DNA from: Phycisphaerales bacterium
Lineage (GTDB): Bacteria > Planctomycetota > Phycisphaerae > Phycisphaerales > UBA1924
Direction of reading: 5' to 3'
NCBI GenBank assembly: GCA_040221175.1
Contig: JAVJVK010000004.1
Coordinates: forward strand, 62,001-126,000
DNA length: 64,000 nucleotides
The position numbers and the translations under genes are program-made. Positions 42,461 to 52,608 of this stretch are shown one piece after another (position 1 is the stretch's first letter; each line of letters opens with the position of its first letter). Below the pieces are notes generated by a model. It did not search any database, had not been told where the DNA came from, and saw nothing but the letters and a program-made list of their open reading frames with translations.

Positions 42461-42501
42461 CAAAAGAGACGGCCGGACGCCTCCCTGGTTGCCGTCCGGC
42501 C
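42461..42501 (-). terminator. Intrinsic terminator of the pilus/secretion operon
   Basis: Reading the minus strand, GGCCGGACG (complement of 42493-42501) pairs perfectly over 9 bp with CGTCCGGCC (complement of 42471-42479) around a 13-nt loop, followed by GTCTCTTTTGG. It lies about 60 bp after the stop of the giant GspK-like gene and is the strongest terminator in the window. Confidence 0.8.
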
Positions 42502-42558
42502 GCCACCCCACGCAGTTCTGTCGACGCGCCCCGCGGCGGTCGGACTCCCCCGACCGAC

Positions 42559-45500
42559 CTACAGCGGAAGTTCGTCGAACAACAGGACCCTGGGCTTGTC
42601 GCCCGCCCGCCTGACGTTGGAACGATCAACCACGATCAGGTATCGCCTCGAGACCGAGGGGACCATCGGGTCATCCGGTCGCAGCCCCTCGACGTCCTCG
42701 CGGGCATAGCCATGCATGACGAACCAGATGGCGTACACGTCGCTTCGAACCGTGACGCTGTTGGCAACGCCGTTGTAGAGCGCCAACTGCTCGTCGTAAT
42801 CGTCGGCGATGCCGTCATCCAGGAAGCCGCCACCGCTCACGCCCTGATCGATTGCGCCGCCGGCGGTGTACCGGACGGCATCGACGCCATCGACGTTGAG
42901 CGAGCGCTGGTCCTGGCCAAGCCGACGGATCATGTGCGGCCGGGCATAGGTCGACGGACCGAGAATCGGGCCACCGGTTGGGATCGTGTCCGCGGCCAGC
43001 ATCTCGCCGATCGAAAGCAACCCAGGGTGCTCGCGCAGTCCGATGATGCCGGTCGTATCCTGGCGGCCGAACAGATCATCCGGATCGCGCTCTCCCTGAG
43101 CCGCGGGGCCAAAGAACGAGACGACCGCACCTTCACGAGGCAGCACCCCGGACTTGTCGCGATACGACCGGATGCCGGCAGCCACGTCGGAGCGATAGTC
43201 GTGGAGCGACGTTGTACCATCGTTGATCCACGCGAGCGTGGGATCGATGGTGCTCTCGTAGGTTGGGGTCAGGCCCGGAAGCACGCTCGTGGTGATCTCC
43301 GTGGCGGTGTTGAGGTTCACCAGGCCGGCAATGGGCGTCCGCGTGTTGACGGGGACCTCCAGCGTCGTAATGTTGCTGGTGATTGCCATCGCGTGGGGCA
43401 CGCCCAGGCCGCGACGCTCATCGCCCGTGCTGAAGTTGCCCGAGCCATCGCGATCGACGAAGGGGGCGGGAAGGTTCAGCGACAGGTGGCCGCGATCGAG
43501 GACGCTGAAAGTGTTCTCGGGCAGGCTGGGATAGTACAAGGGCGCATTGGATGACGGAGCCTCGTCGTAGCCGAGGGCCAGCGTCAGCAACTCACCCGTG
43601 GTGAACCAATCCAGGTCAAGCGGATCGACCGACCCGTTGAAGCTTGCCGGCATCTGCACCGGGCCGACGGCGGGCGCTCCAAGGAAGTCGCCGGGGCGCA
43701 GCATGCGCGTCGACTGCGATGCGGAAATATCCAACCGACCCCGATTGTCGTTGCGCAAGGGGCTGACGTAGAGCTCGTCGAAGCCGAATCCATCGGGATG
43801 CTCTCCGGTCGTGATCGAGAGTCGATGACGATGCATCGCGTCGTCGACCGGCAGCACGATATCCGTCGGGATCTGGGCGGCCGAGCCCTTCGTTCCCCCG
43901 GGATTATCGAAGATGTCAACGAGCGCACGCTCGGCGCTGATCAACTTTCCACCGCCCACGAACTGGCCGCGGTTGAGCGAGAATCCGGCAGTGAGGCCGT
44001 TGGGAAGATTCAACGCATCGACGGCCTCGCCGTTCAGCGAGTTACCGATTTCGATGAAGGGCTTCTCGAGCACGTAGGCGGGCAGGGCGCCACGCGGCGC
44101 GGCCACCGAGCCAACCGGGCGGGTGATCGTGCCCCATGTCACCAGTGAAAAACCGGTGTTATCCAGTGCCTCGGCGATCGTGCCGGTTTCGGGCCCGGCC
44201 ACGGTCGAGTCGACGTCCGTATTGGTCGCCGGCGGCCGACGATCGAGCGTCGGTCGATCGGTCAAGGGCTGCGGATCGAAGATCCGATCGAGCATGACAT
44301 CGGTGAAGGCATTGGGATCCGTACCGACGGCCACGCGGTCGAGCCGAGTCCACAGCGTGACCTCACGATTCGCATCGGACTCGGCAGCTACGCCACCGGG
44401 AGGCCCCGAGAGGAAGTCATCGATGCCCGACAAGTCCGCATCGAAGCGAATGGCGTTGGTATTCGGGTCGTCTGTCAGGTGCAGGTTGAGCCACGCATTC
44501 ACGTCGCCTGGGTCGACCGCATAGAACGACGCAGCACCGGCCGCGGCCCGCTGGGGCAACCGCTCGTTGCTGCTGACCTGCGTGTCGACGTACAGCACCA
44601 CGCTGCCGCCAGCGGGAATGCGCGTGCCGACCGGCACTTCCAGGCCGTCGGGCAACTGCGGGCTGGACACCGGTCCACCGAGCTCACCGAATCGCACGAA
44701 GAACTGATCGTCTCTCGCCACGATGTCGGTCGTGTAGGGGTTACTCAACTGCACGGCAAACACCTGACCAACGAAGTCGGGGTTCGACGTGCTGGTATCG
44801 AAGTCAATCGTGATGGGTTGGGCGCCACCGCCACCGCCCGGTCCGAAGATCGGCCCACCGCCCGGACCCGACGGCGGGACGTACTCCATGTCGCCGCCGG
44901 CCGAGTTGGGGGCATCCGTAAAGACGTTGTACAGCGACACCTGGGTAATGAATGGATGGACTTCCAGCCCATATACGTTCATCGCTTCGACGCCGCCGGT
45001 CTCGCCACCCTGGGGCAGGCGCTCATCGCCGAAGTCCAGGCGGCCGCTGACGCCCGGAGGCGAGGATGAGCCGAGCATCTCGGGCTGGCTCCACCATGGG
45101 AAGACGTCCTGAACCGTGGGATTGCTTTCGATGGTTGCCCGGGCCGAACCATCGCCGTTGACCAGCAGGGTGAACGCGCTGGGCACGTCATCGCCATCGA
45201 ACAAGTCGATGGTGTTCGCCACCGCGTGCGCCGCGGTCCGGAGCGCAAACAGGTGGTCGAAGCCGTAGAAGGTCGTCTGCCACGGGTTACCCGGCGGCGG
45301 CGCCCATGCACCAGCCTCGCTCGCCGAGGGGATTAAGGCGTTTGCATACGTCCGGAAGATGGGGTGCGCGTTGCGGCGCAGCCGTGCCGAGATCTCGGCC
45401 GTGGCGCCAGAGGTCGGCAGGTCGGCGGGCGCCGCCAGTTGCAGCAGCCGGTAGCCATCCTGCAGCACCGTCGGGTTCTCGCTGGCAGGATCCACCGCCA

Positions 45501-47283
45501 CCGTGCTGTCGGGGAGCGAGGAGATGCTGGTAAAGACGTCCAGTGCATCAGGCGACGCCGCGGCATACCGGATCTTTGCCGGCACCCGCGGGATGCCTCC
45601 GCTGAGCGTTGTCAAGTTCTGCCGGACGCTCAGGTGCTTTTGCGCAAGCGCGGCGTCGGGGTCCGACAGGTCGCGCTCGACTTGCAGCGAGCGATTCTCC
45701 CGCAGCGGGCTCAGGTTGTCATCGGGCACGGCGATTCGGCCGCCGACGGCTCGCTCGAGGCTCGAAAGGCTCTGAGGATTGTTCAGGCCTTCAAAGGCCA
45801 GCAGGTCGGCCAGGTCTTCCAGGCCAAAGCCATATTGCCGGTACGCGCCCTCGTTGTCATTTCGCAGGATGTCTCCGCCCTGACGGCGCAGCTCGCTGTA
45901 CTCCGTGCGGCGTTCGTCAGGCATCTGCGGATCAAGGCCGGGCGTCAGCGGGCCGGCTGGCGGCTGCTCGCCGCTCAGGACACGGCGCAGCGCCCAGAAG
46001 CCCTGCTCGCCCAACGCCTGAGCGATGCCGAAGTTGTCGTAATCCGAGTAATCCTGTGCGCCGCCGGACGGCTGTGGCGCGTCATCGAGGAACGAATTGT
46101 GCACCACCCAGCCGTTTTCCATCGTCAGCACACGACGCAGATCAATGTCGGCCGGCGAAGCGCCAAGACGGTCGGCATTCGTCGGCGCACCGTCGTACCC
46201 ACCACCCGCCGCGAGGGGCTGCAACAACCCCCGGGCAGTGTTCACGTTCACGCGGCCAGAGAGGTCGATGATGCGGGCGGCCACGTACCAGCGCAGCTGG
46301 CCCTCGGTGGGAATGACCGATCGCGGCGCCCCCATAACCGTGACGTCCGCCAGTTCCTGCCACCGCGAATCGAAGAAGCCATCGCCATCGGCGTCGGCCC
46401 ACATGTACGGCATGTACTCCGGGTCACTGACGCCCGCGCCATTGTCGAAGTTGATCGGCCGGAAGGCGCCGATCTGCAGGCTGTCGAAGTGGGCGGGAAC
46501 AGCAGGCTGGGCCGAGCCGCCGTACACCAGGCTGCGGGTCGGGTTGCCGCTCCGATCGGTCACGAACATCGTGTTCGGATCGCTCATCTCCCCCGGACCA
46601 ATACCGGCCGGGGCGTCGAAGTTGCCCCGCATGTTGAAGAGATTGCTGAACAGCCCGTTGGGACCGACGTTCGAGATCTTCGCCCAGTCACGACGATCGA
46701 GGTAGGCCGGCGAACTGAACGAATCGCCCGAGCCGCGGATGTACGTGGGTTCGCTGGCGGCCAGGAAAGGATCGCTCGGGCCGAAGGGACGAAGATCACT
46801 GAAGAGCGATGAGGCAGCGGTCGTCGGCGAGTCGCTCGTGCGCAGCGGCGGAAGCGAACCGGTGGGCGTAAACGCGAGGCCATAGTAATTCGTCTGCGGC
46901 TCGGGCGTCGAGCCGGCGGGCGCCTGGCCATCGAACGTGCGGTTCGGATCGGTCCGGGGCATATCGACGGCCTCGGTCATCAGCACCGGCTCGCCCGACG
47001 GATCGAAACCCTCGAAGTACACCGAAAGCGCGTCGTCGCCAACGATGTTGACCAGGTAATCGCCAATGTGCTGGGCCTGCCGATCGATCTCGGCTGCTCG
47101 CGTCGTCGTGCGGGCCGAGCGGCGATCGCCGCCGCCGATGCTGACGTACGCGACGGTCAGCACGGCCAGCAGGGCGAGCGTCGCCACGACGAGGATCAGC
47201 GTCGAGCCGCGTCGCGCAGCGAGGTTGCCGCTCGCGGCCCGCAGGGCCTTGGTTGCTCCCATGTTCATCTGCATGCGTTGCAT
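42559..47283 (-). CDS. Giant GspK/PilX-like minor pseudopilin
   Basis: Protein of 1574 residues. I choose the ATG at 47283 because GGGGAGG then has an 8-nt spacing; an ATG at 47289 is too close. The N-terminus has a prepilin-like site: RRGSTLILVVATLALLAVL, with cleavage expected after the Gly and no Glu at position +5, as in GspK/XcpX. RVNVNTARG (about 346) and GLVNLNTATEI (about 1324) match the N-x-NTA helix-hairpin element of GspK. Normal GspK is about 300-350 residues, so this is roughly four to five times longer. It ends a five-gene pseudopilin set. The extra mass may form a large tip structure; function is inferred. Confidence 0.75.
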   Translation of the reverse strand: MQRMQMNMGATKALRAASGNLAARRGSTLILVVATLALLAVLTVAYVSIGGGDRRSARTTTRAAEIDRQAQHIGDYLVNIVGDDALSVYFEGFDPSGEPVLMTEAVDMPRTDPNRTFDGQAPAGSTPEPQTNYYGLAFTPTGSLPPLRTSDSPTTAASSLFSDLRPFGPSDPFLAASEPTYIRGSGDSFSSPAYLDRRDWAKISNVGPNGLFSNLFNMRGNFDAPAGIGPGEMSDPNTMFVTDRSGNPTRSLVYGGSAQPAVPAHFDSLQIGAFRPINFDNGAGVSDPEYMPYMWADADGDGFFDSRWQELADVTVMGAPRSVIPTEGQLRWYVAARIIDLSGRVNVNTARGLLQPLAAGGGYDGAPTNADRLGASPADIDLRRVLTMENGWVVHNSFLDDAPQPSGGAQDYSDYDNFGIAQALGEQGFWALRRVLSGEQPPAGPLTPGLDPQMPDERRTEYSELRRQGGDILRNDNEGAYRQYGFGLEDLADLLAFEGLNNPQSLSSLERAVGGRIAVPDDNLSPLRENRSLQVERDLSDPDAALAQKHLSVRQNLTTLSGGIPRVPAKIRYAAASPDALDVFTSISSLPDSTVAVDPASENPTVLQDGYRLLQLAAPADLPTSGATAEISARLRRNAHPIFRTYANALIPSASEAGAWAPPPGNPWQTTFYGFDHLFALRTAAHAVANTIDLFDGDDVPSAFTLLVNGDGSARATIESNPTVQDVFPWWSQPEMLGSSSPPGVSGRLDFGDERLPQGGETGGVEAMNVYGLEVHPFITQVSLYNVFTDAPNSAGGDMEYVPPSGPGGGPIFGPGGGGGAQPITIDFDTSTSNPDFVGQVFAVQLSNPYTTDIVARDDQFFVRFGELGGPVSSPQLPDGLEVPVGTRIPAGGSVVLYVDTQVSSNERLPQRAAAGAASFYAVDPGDVNAWLNLHLTDDPNTNAIRFDADLSGIDDFLSGPPGGVAAESDANREVTLWTRLDRVAVGTDPNAFTDVMLDRIFDPQPLTDRPTLDRRPPATNTDVDSTVAGPETGTIAEALDNTGFSLVTWGTITRPVGSVAAPRGALPAYVLEKPFIEIGNSLNGEAVDALNLPNGLTAGFSLNRGQFVGGGKLISAERALVDIFDNPGGTKGSAAQIPTDIVLPVDDAMHRHRLSITTGEHPDGFGFDELYVSPLRNDNRGRLDISASQSTRMLRPGDFLGAPAVGPVQMPASFNGSVDPLDLDWFTTGELLTLALGYDEAPSSNAPLYYPSLPENTFSVLDRGHLSLNLPAPFVDRDGSGNFSTGDERRGLGVPHAMAITSNITTLEVPVNTRTPIAGLVNLNTATEITTSVLPGLTPTYESTIDPTLAWINDGTTSLHDYRSDVAAGIRSYRDKSGVLPREGAVVSFFGPAAQGERDPDDLFGRQDTTGIIGLREHPGLLSIGEMLAADTIPTGGPILGPSTYARPHMIRRLGQDQRSLNVDGVDAVRYTAGGAIDQGVSGGGFLDDGIADDYDEQLALYNGVANSVTVRSDVYAIWFVMHGYAREDVEGLRPDDPMVPSVSRRYLIVVDRSNVRRAGDKPRVLLFDELPL

Positions 47284-47336
47284 GTCCATTCCCTCCCCGA
47301 TTGCGTGTTGCCGCCTCGCGGCGGCGCTCGCTCCAG

Positions 47337-49268
47337 TTATCGCACCGGGTTGCCCGGTGTGGGGAAGACGTACTGGAAGGTTCGTTCGATGGTCTCGTCG
47401 CCCGGATCGGTCAGCGTCACCGTGACGCGAACGAGTTCGGGCCAGGGCCAGTCAAGCGTTTCGTCGACCGCGGCGTCGGCCAGGTTGCCGTCGCCGTCGG
47501 GATCGTCAGCGTCGAAGAACGGCAGCGTGTACCCGAAGTACGACACCACCGAGTTCGGACCGCCACCGCCGCCGAGCGACGAAGCGCGGACGCCATGCAC
47601 CACCTCCGGAATCACCGGATAGCTTGCGTAGGTATCGCCCGCGTCGGCAAAATCGCCCGTAAGGAACGTTGCAAGCGGCTGGCCGAGCCGGGGAACACCG
47701 GTAAACTGGCGGGGCTGGTCTCCGACGCCGGTCACCCCGGAGCCAAAGGACTGCTGGAGGCGGTAGGGCACGAAGAACGAGCCGGCGAGGTCCGGAACCG
47801 TCCCTCGGACGTCCTCGTCGTAGCGTGGATACGGAAACACCGTCTTGTCATCGGTTCCGTCGTTGTCGTAATCGATGCCACGTTCGGCGCCGTGCCAGAT
47901 CATTTCGCCATCGTCGTCGGTCTTGCCGAAGCTCCACTCGACGATGAATTCGCTCACGCGTGGGATAAAACCGGACGACGCGAGGGCGTTCTGATCGGCC
48001 AAGCGGATGGCGCCACGCACGGGGTTGGCCACCGAATCGGCGAGCGCGGTGTGAAGGTCCGGCGGAGACGGCTCGTAGCGCATGCGAGCAACCTGATCGG
48101 TCGTCAGGTTCACGGCGCGATACGTGGGCTCGACACCGGGATCGAGGAACTGGGCGGGATCGAAATCGATCTGGACGGGATGGCTGGGCGCGGGCATGCC
48201 GTCGAGCATCCACGCCTGCTGCACCCCCACGGGCCCCACCACCTTGCTCGGCCCGATGTAGAACGAGCAATCGGTCAGCTGAGCCGGCGAGAGGTACGCA
48301 TACTGCACCGGAGTGCCTGACGCGTCAACGAGCAACCCGGCCGACGACTGCACGATGCCGCGGATCTCTTCCAGGTTCGTCGTTGCCACGTCGACCAGGC
48401 CCGATTCGAACCGGGGGCTGACGTTTCGATCGCTGACGCCCGCGGTCTCACGGATCGTCTCGGCCAGCGGGAACAGGATGGGGCAACTCGAGTAATCCAG
48501 CGCATTGATGGATCGGAAGATGCTCTCGGCGGCGGGCTGGAGCCCTGCCTGCAAGCGGTTGTCACGCCAGACGGCCGGATCCGAGTATGGACCGGCGGCA
48601 AACGGCGCATCGGCGATGCCGCCGCCCACGCTCACGAGCGCCGTCGAGTGACGAAGCAAAGTCCACTGGTTGGCAAAGCGATTCGCATTGCCGGGCGTCG
48701 TTGCCCCGGGCAGGTGGCCCGACGTGGTGTCAGGAACACGATTGACCGTGATCACGTCTGGCTGGGCATACGTGCTGGATGGGTCGACGTCGGGCTGCAT
48801 CCGCTGGCCGATGCCGTAGTAGACGCGAGCGCTCGAACCTTCGGGCACGAAGCCCGGCACCAAGGGCTCGCGGGCCGACGCGGTGGGCTGATCGATGAAG
48901 AACATGATCTCGTCGATGCGCCGCTCGCGCCACTGGCTCAGCGGTTGATCGGCATACAGCGGAACCGGGTTGCCTTCGTCGGCATACTCATGCCGGATGA
49001 TGAGGTATCCATCGCGCGTCATCGAAGCGAAGTCTTCGCGCATCTGGCGCTCGAGCACCGCTGCGTACTGCGTGATGGCGCTCACGCTCCGACCGCGCGA
49101 CACGGTGTCGCCCACCGATGCGAAGATGCTCGCGATGCCCACGGCCACGAACGCAACCGCGCCCACGGCGACGAGCATCTCGACGAGCGTGAAGCCCGCC
49201 GCCCTGCCGCTGGCAGCGGCCAATGCCTTGGCCCCGCCCCTCCGCTTGGCTTGCATCAGCTTCTTCAC
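47337..49268 (-). CDS. PilW/GspJ-like prepilin, long form
   Basis: Minor pilin of 643 residues. The GTG at 49268 overlaps the stop of the upstream gene (GTGA) and has GGGGAGG 8 nt upstream, so it is preferred to an earlier GTG. The type IV prepilin site is AAG|FTLVEMLVAVGAVAFVAVG with Glu at +5. Family members are typically 200-350 residues, so this one is about twice as long; the globular part is rich in Asp, Gly and Pro. Position after a PilV-like gene and before a GspK-like gene corresponds to GspJ/PilW in minor-pilin operons. Processing by a prepilin peptidase encoded elsewhere is expected. Confidence 0.8.
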   Translation of the reverse strand: MKKLMQAKRRGGAKALAAASGRAAGFTLVEMLVAVGAVAFVAVGIASIFASVGDTVSRGRSVSAITQYAAVLERQMREDFASMTRDGYLIIRHEYADEGNPVPLYADQPLSQWRERRIDEIMFFIDQPTASAREPLVPGFVPEGSSARVYYGIGQRMQPDVDPSSTYAQPDVITVNRVPDTTSGHLPGATTPGNANRFANQWTLLRHSTALVSVGGGIADAPFAAGPYSDPAVWRDNRLQAGLQPAAESIFRSINALDYSSCPILFPLAETIRETAGVSDRNVSPRFESGLVDVATTNLEEIRGIVQSSAGLLVDASGTPVQYAYLSPAQLTDCSFYIGPSKVVGPVGVQQAWMLDGMPAPSHPVQIDFDPAQFLDPGVEPTYRAVNLTTDQVARMRYEPSPPDLHTALADSVANPVRGAIRLADQNALASSGFIPRVSEFIVEWSFGKTDDDGEMIWHGAERGIDYDNDGTDDKTVFPYPRYDEDVRGTVPDLAGSFFVPYRLQQSFGSGVTGVGDQPRQFTGVPRLGQPLATFLTGDFADAGDTYASYPVIPEVVHGVRASSLGGGGGPNSVVSYFGYTLPFFDADDPDGDGNLADAAVDETLDWPWPELVRVTVTLTDPGDETIERTFQYVFPTPGNPVR

Positions 49269-50467
49269 AGCGGCAACCTCCCCGCCCCCGAACCCGAGGG
49301 CGACTCGATCTCGTTGGGATCGATCCCTACCCGGAACACGATCACCGTGGCCGGCGGCTGAGGCACGAACACCACTTGGCGGATCTCCGTCCATGCTTCT
49401 TCGTCGTCCCAGCTGGGCGTGCCACCCGACGTCGCGGGAATCCAGCCCGACACCGATGGACGAACGCGCACCTCGACGAATCCACCGCCGGAGTTGATCG
49501 TCTCTTCCACGGTGTACACGTTGCCGAGGTTGTCCACCAGTTGTTGACCAACCTGGCTTGCCAGTTGCAACTTGTTGGCCAGCGTGACCATCGGCGCCGG
49601 CTCAACGCCGGAACTGAGCGTGTCATTCTCAAGCCGCAGGACTGTCGGCCGCATGCCGTCGTACTCAGCCCGGAGCGTCATGGGCGGCGCATAGATCTGG
49701 CTCTGCCCGGTATCGGCGCCGGCGCCCGTGAGGGCACCCGTCTCGCTGATGCCCACGGGCAGGACGGGGTTGCCGGACAAGCCCAGCATCAGGCCGTACG
49801 CGGTCTGGCCCGGCCGAACGCGGATGCCCGTGTCCACGCGCCGAACAAAGACGGCAATTTCGAGTCCCGCGCGCCATTGCTCGGGCGTGGCGGGCGTCAG
49901 CGTGTAGGGCGAATCGGCCAGGAGCGAAAAGCCTTCCGAATCCGTCGGCGGAAGCCGGCGAGCGACGAAATCCCACACGAACTGCGGCGCATCAAGATCG
50001 GAAGCCGGGCTGGGGTACAGCCGATCGGCCAGCGGAACGCGGGCCGGATCGACGCCGTTCACGCGGTCGCCGATGACGACGTGCCCCTCGTCCTCATAGA
50101 TGCTGGCATCGATCGAGTTGAGATCCCACGTATACGTCTCGGACCAGGCGTCATCCAGCAGCCAGGCGCCGAAGCCATAATCGCGGCCGGTGCCCGTGCC
50201 CAGACCCGTGCCAGCAGCGGGACGCAGGCCCAGTCGCAGCAGGTCGGCCCGTGCATTCAGATAGGCCTTGGCGTCGTTGGCGACGACGATGCCCAGCGTG
50301 CGATCCGATGCGACACGCTGCTCGCGGATGATACCGGGAATAAGAGCGCCCAGCCCGAGCAGCCCGAGAGCCAGCACGAAGATCGACATCAGCACCTCGA
50401 CCAGCGTGAAGGCCGCCAGGGCGCGAACGCGTCGGCGTTGATATGCACTCGTGGTTCGCCGTGGCAT
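49265..50467 (-). CDS. PilV/GspI-like prepilin
   Basis: Minor pilin of 400 residues. The ATG at 50467 has GGAGGGG 8 nt upstream. Its start is just past the stop of the upstream gene, and it overlaps the next gene by 4 bp. The prepilin site is LAA|FTLVEVLMSIFVLALGLLG with Glu at +5. The FVLALGLLG helix pattern is typical of PilV/GspI. The globular domain is longer than usual. It belongs to the tightly packed pseudopilin operon, which supports an H-I-J-K-like order. Confidence 0.82.
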   Translation of the reverse strand: MPRRTTSAYQRRRVRALAAFTLVEVLMSIFVLALGLLGLGALIPGIIREQRVASDRTLGIVVANDAKAYLNARADLLRLGLRPAAGTGLGTGTGRDYGFGAWLLDDAWSETYTWDLNSIDASIYEDEGHVVIGDRVNGVDPARVPLADRLYPSPASDLDAPQFVWDFVARRLPPTDSEGFSLLADSPYTLTPATPEQWRAGLEIAVFVRRVDTGIRVRPGQTAYGLMLGLSGNPVLPVGISETGALTGAGADTGQSQIYAPPMTLRAEYDGMRPTVLRLENDTLSSGVEPAPMVTLANKLQLASQVGQQLVDNLGNVYTVEETINSGGGFVEVRVRPSVSGWIPATSGGTPSWDDEEAWTEIRQVVFVPQPPATVIVFRVGIDPNEIESPSGSGAGRLPL

Positions 50468-50469
50468 GC

Positions 50470-51588
50470 TCAATTCCCCTCCGCCAGGCGTGGCGCTTCG
50501 ACGGGCTGGCCAAGGTATCGCGAGACCAGGAAGATCCGCGCATCGGACGTTTCCGAAGCCGGCAACGCTCCTGCCGCCTGATCGCTGGCCCGCATCCAGA
50601 GGCCGATCCTCAGATTGATCTCCGCCGGCATGACCGAACCGAAGATGGCGTCGTCGTACTCGGGCCCGCTTACCGAACCGGCGACCGGCTTGTAAAGCGT
50701 GTCGGTGCGGCGGTTCAGCCCGTCGGCGCCGATGGCATTGGCCAGTCGCTTCTCGTTGTACACGGCGATCTGGCTCACCGGCCCGACGAGCACGGTGTCG
50801 GTCGAAACGTCGCCCAGCAGTTGGCGCCGCTGATTCTGCGTGAGCGCCGGATCGGCCAGCACCTTGCGCACGAATCGGCCGAGATTCTCCTCTCGATCGA
50901 CGCGGTACAGGTTCCAGGGCGGCGTGCCGGGATCACGAAACGCCAGCGTCGGCGCGGGATCGACGTACAGCGCCTTGCTCGTCGCTGAGCTCAGGAACCG
51001 ACCGGTGCCGCCCTCGAAGCGCACCATGAAGGACTGCCGCTTGTCGCCGTTGTCGCCAGAGGTCTCGTCATAGAACGCCGTCTCGGGAAACACCCATTGG
51101 CCCAGATCGCGGTCGGCGCCCTGGTAGGTGTCTTCGTACCAGCCGGCGTTGTCGGGCAGCACCCCGCCGGCCGTCGAGAGCGCCGTCGACTTCGCGTAGC
51201 CACGCACCGACCAGTTCCGCGGCAGGACCACGACCTCGACGCCCGGCGAAGGAACGAGGATGTCCCGTTGAACATCCGCGCCGCCGGCGTTATCCAGGAT
51301 GCTTGCTTCGACCTGCGCCACGACGACCCGCACGCGACCATCCTCGCCGAGAAGGAACACGGCCGCCGCATCTCGACCCGAGCCGGCGCGCACGGCCGCC
51401 TCGCGGGCGCTCTGAAGCGCCGCCTGCACGGCGTTGGCCGCCCCGCTCTGGTTGCTGCTGTACGTCAGCGAGGCATAAGCCGGGATGGCGATCGCCGCCA
51501 GGATCAGGATGATGATGATCACCAGGATCAGTTCGACCAGCGTGAACGCACGCAGCCGATGAGCCCGATGGACGCGTTGCGTTCTCAT
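50470..51588 (-). CDS. FimT/GspH-like prepilin
   Basis: Minor pilin of 372 residues with a prepilin site LRA|FTLVELILVIIIILILAAI and Glu at +5, followed by AIPAYASL, the usual kink after the helix. GGAGG lies 7 nt before the ATG, which overlaps the upstream stop (ATGA). The globular domain includes AANAVQAALQSAREAAV, the FimT/GspH N-terminal pattern. It sits second in the five-gene pilin set, matching GspH. Confidence 0.82.
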   Translation of the reverse strand: MRTQRVHRAHRLRAFTLVELILVIIIILILAAIAIPAYASLTYSSNQSGAANAVQAALQSAREAAVRAGSGRDAAAVFLLGEDGRVRVVVAQVEASILDNAGGADVQRDILVPSPGVEVVVLPRNWSVRGYAKSTALSTAGGVLPDNAGWYEDTYQGADRDLGQWVFPETAFYDETSGDNGDKRQSFMVRFEGGTGRFLSSATSKALYVDPAPTLAFRDPGTPPWNLYRVDREENLGRFVRKVLADPALTQNQRRQLLGDVSTDTVLVGPVSQIAVYNEKRLANAIGADGLNRRTDTLYKPVAGSVSGPEYDDAIFGSVMPAEINLRIGLWMRASDQAAGALPASETSDARIFLVSRYLGQPVEAPRLAEGN

Positions 51589-52460
51589 CGCCCCACCTCC
51601 ACGATGTTGTCGGCGCGGCCGGCCGCTTCGAGTTCCGCGTCGGTCAGCCCCCGACCGAGTTCGGCTTCGAGTTGCTCACGCGTTTCGGTAGCAAGATCGC
51701 CGAACACGCGGTTCGGGCCCGCCGCCACGATCGCGTACTCGGCGTCGCGGAGCTCGATGTTCTCTTCGGGATCTCCGACCAGACTGGGCACGCGACGCAA
51801 GTCGGTCACGTCCGTGGCCGCCGATGATTCGATCGGAAGCCAGCGGTAGTACCGGTAGGCGATACCGTTGCGGTCGCGAAGCTCGAATCGTCCCTCTTGG
51901 GCGTCGACCTCGACCAGACGATCGGCGTCGCCGGCGGCGTCGAAGAGCGGGTCGGTCAAGCGGCCACCCGCCTTGCGGAACGTACCGTCGCGAGCCGGCT
52001 CGCGGAAGCCCACGCCGTCCTTGCCGTCATAGTCCGCCTCCAGGACGCCGATCAGGTAGTACGGCAGGCTGTAGACGCTGAATCGCATGTCCTCCATGCC
52101 CGAGACGTTGCCTTGCAGGAACTGCACGTCCGAAGCCACGTCGGTGCGGTATACGTCAACGAAATTGCTCCCGCTCATGCTGACCAAGGGTGACGTCATT
52201 GGCGTGCCACCGGGATACGTCAATCCGTCCTTCACGAGCGGGGGCGCAAATCCGAAGTCGTTCTTGAACGACTCGATGGCGATGCGCATCGCAATGACAT
52301 TGGCGCGTTCGGCCCCGCTCTGGGCCGACCGCGAGAGCTGGTTCAGGCCCACCAGCAGCAGGCCAATCAGGATCGCGATGACCAGGATCGACACACCGAG
52401 CTCGACGATGGTGAAACCCGATCGCGAGGCGGTCCTGGATGTGCGAAGCTGTGCTGCCAT
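51585..52460 (-). CDS. Type IV pilin-like prepilin (first of the set)
   Basis: Prepilin of 291 residues. I start at 52460, where GAGGAAGG lies upstream; an earlier in-frame start adds a short Arg-rich tail. The site is RSG|FTIVELGVSILVIAILIG with Glu at +5. The globular domain contains ANVIAMRIAIESFKNDFGFAPPL, a GspG/GspH-like arrangement with an aromatic-proline segment. Two thirds of the chain is polar and Asp-rich. It is the first pilin gene after pilC, 148 bp downstream of it. It could be the major pseudopilin, but its length is large for that role. Confidence 0.8.
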   Translation of the reverse strand: MAAQLRTSRTASRSGFTIVELGVSILVIAILIGLLLVGLNQLSRSAQSGAERANVIAMRIAIESFKNDFGFAPPLVKDGLTYPGGTPMTSPLVSMSGSNFVDVYRTDVASDVQFLQGNVSGMEDMRFSVYSLPYYLIGVLEADYDGKDGVGFREPARDGTFRKAGGRLTDPLFDAAGDADRLVEVDAQEGRFELRDRNGIAYRYYRWLPIESSAATDVTDLRRVPSLVGDPEENIELRDAEYAIVAAGPNRVFGDLATETREQLEAELGRGLTDAELEAAGRADNIVEVGR

Positions 52461-52608
52461 CGGCCGTTTCCTTCCTCGTCGTCGCGGCATTGGCGCGACC
52501 GAATCGATGCGCGGGCGTGCATGCCCGCCTCCCCCAAAATGCCGGGGCGTGCCGACGCGAAGGCGCCCTCCCCAAGCCGCCCCGCGCCGGCACGTAGCCC
52601 CGACAGGC

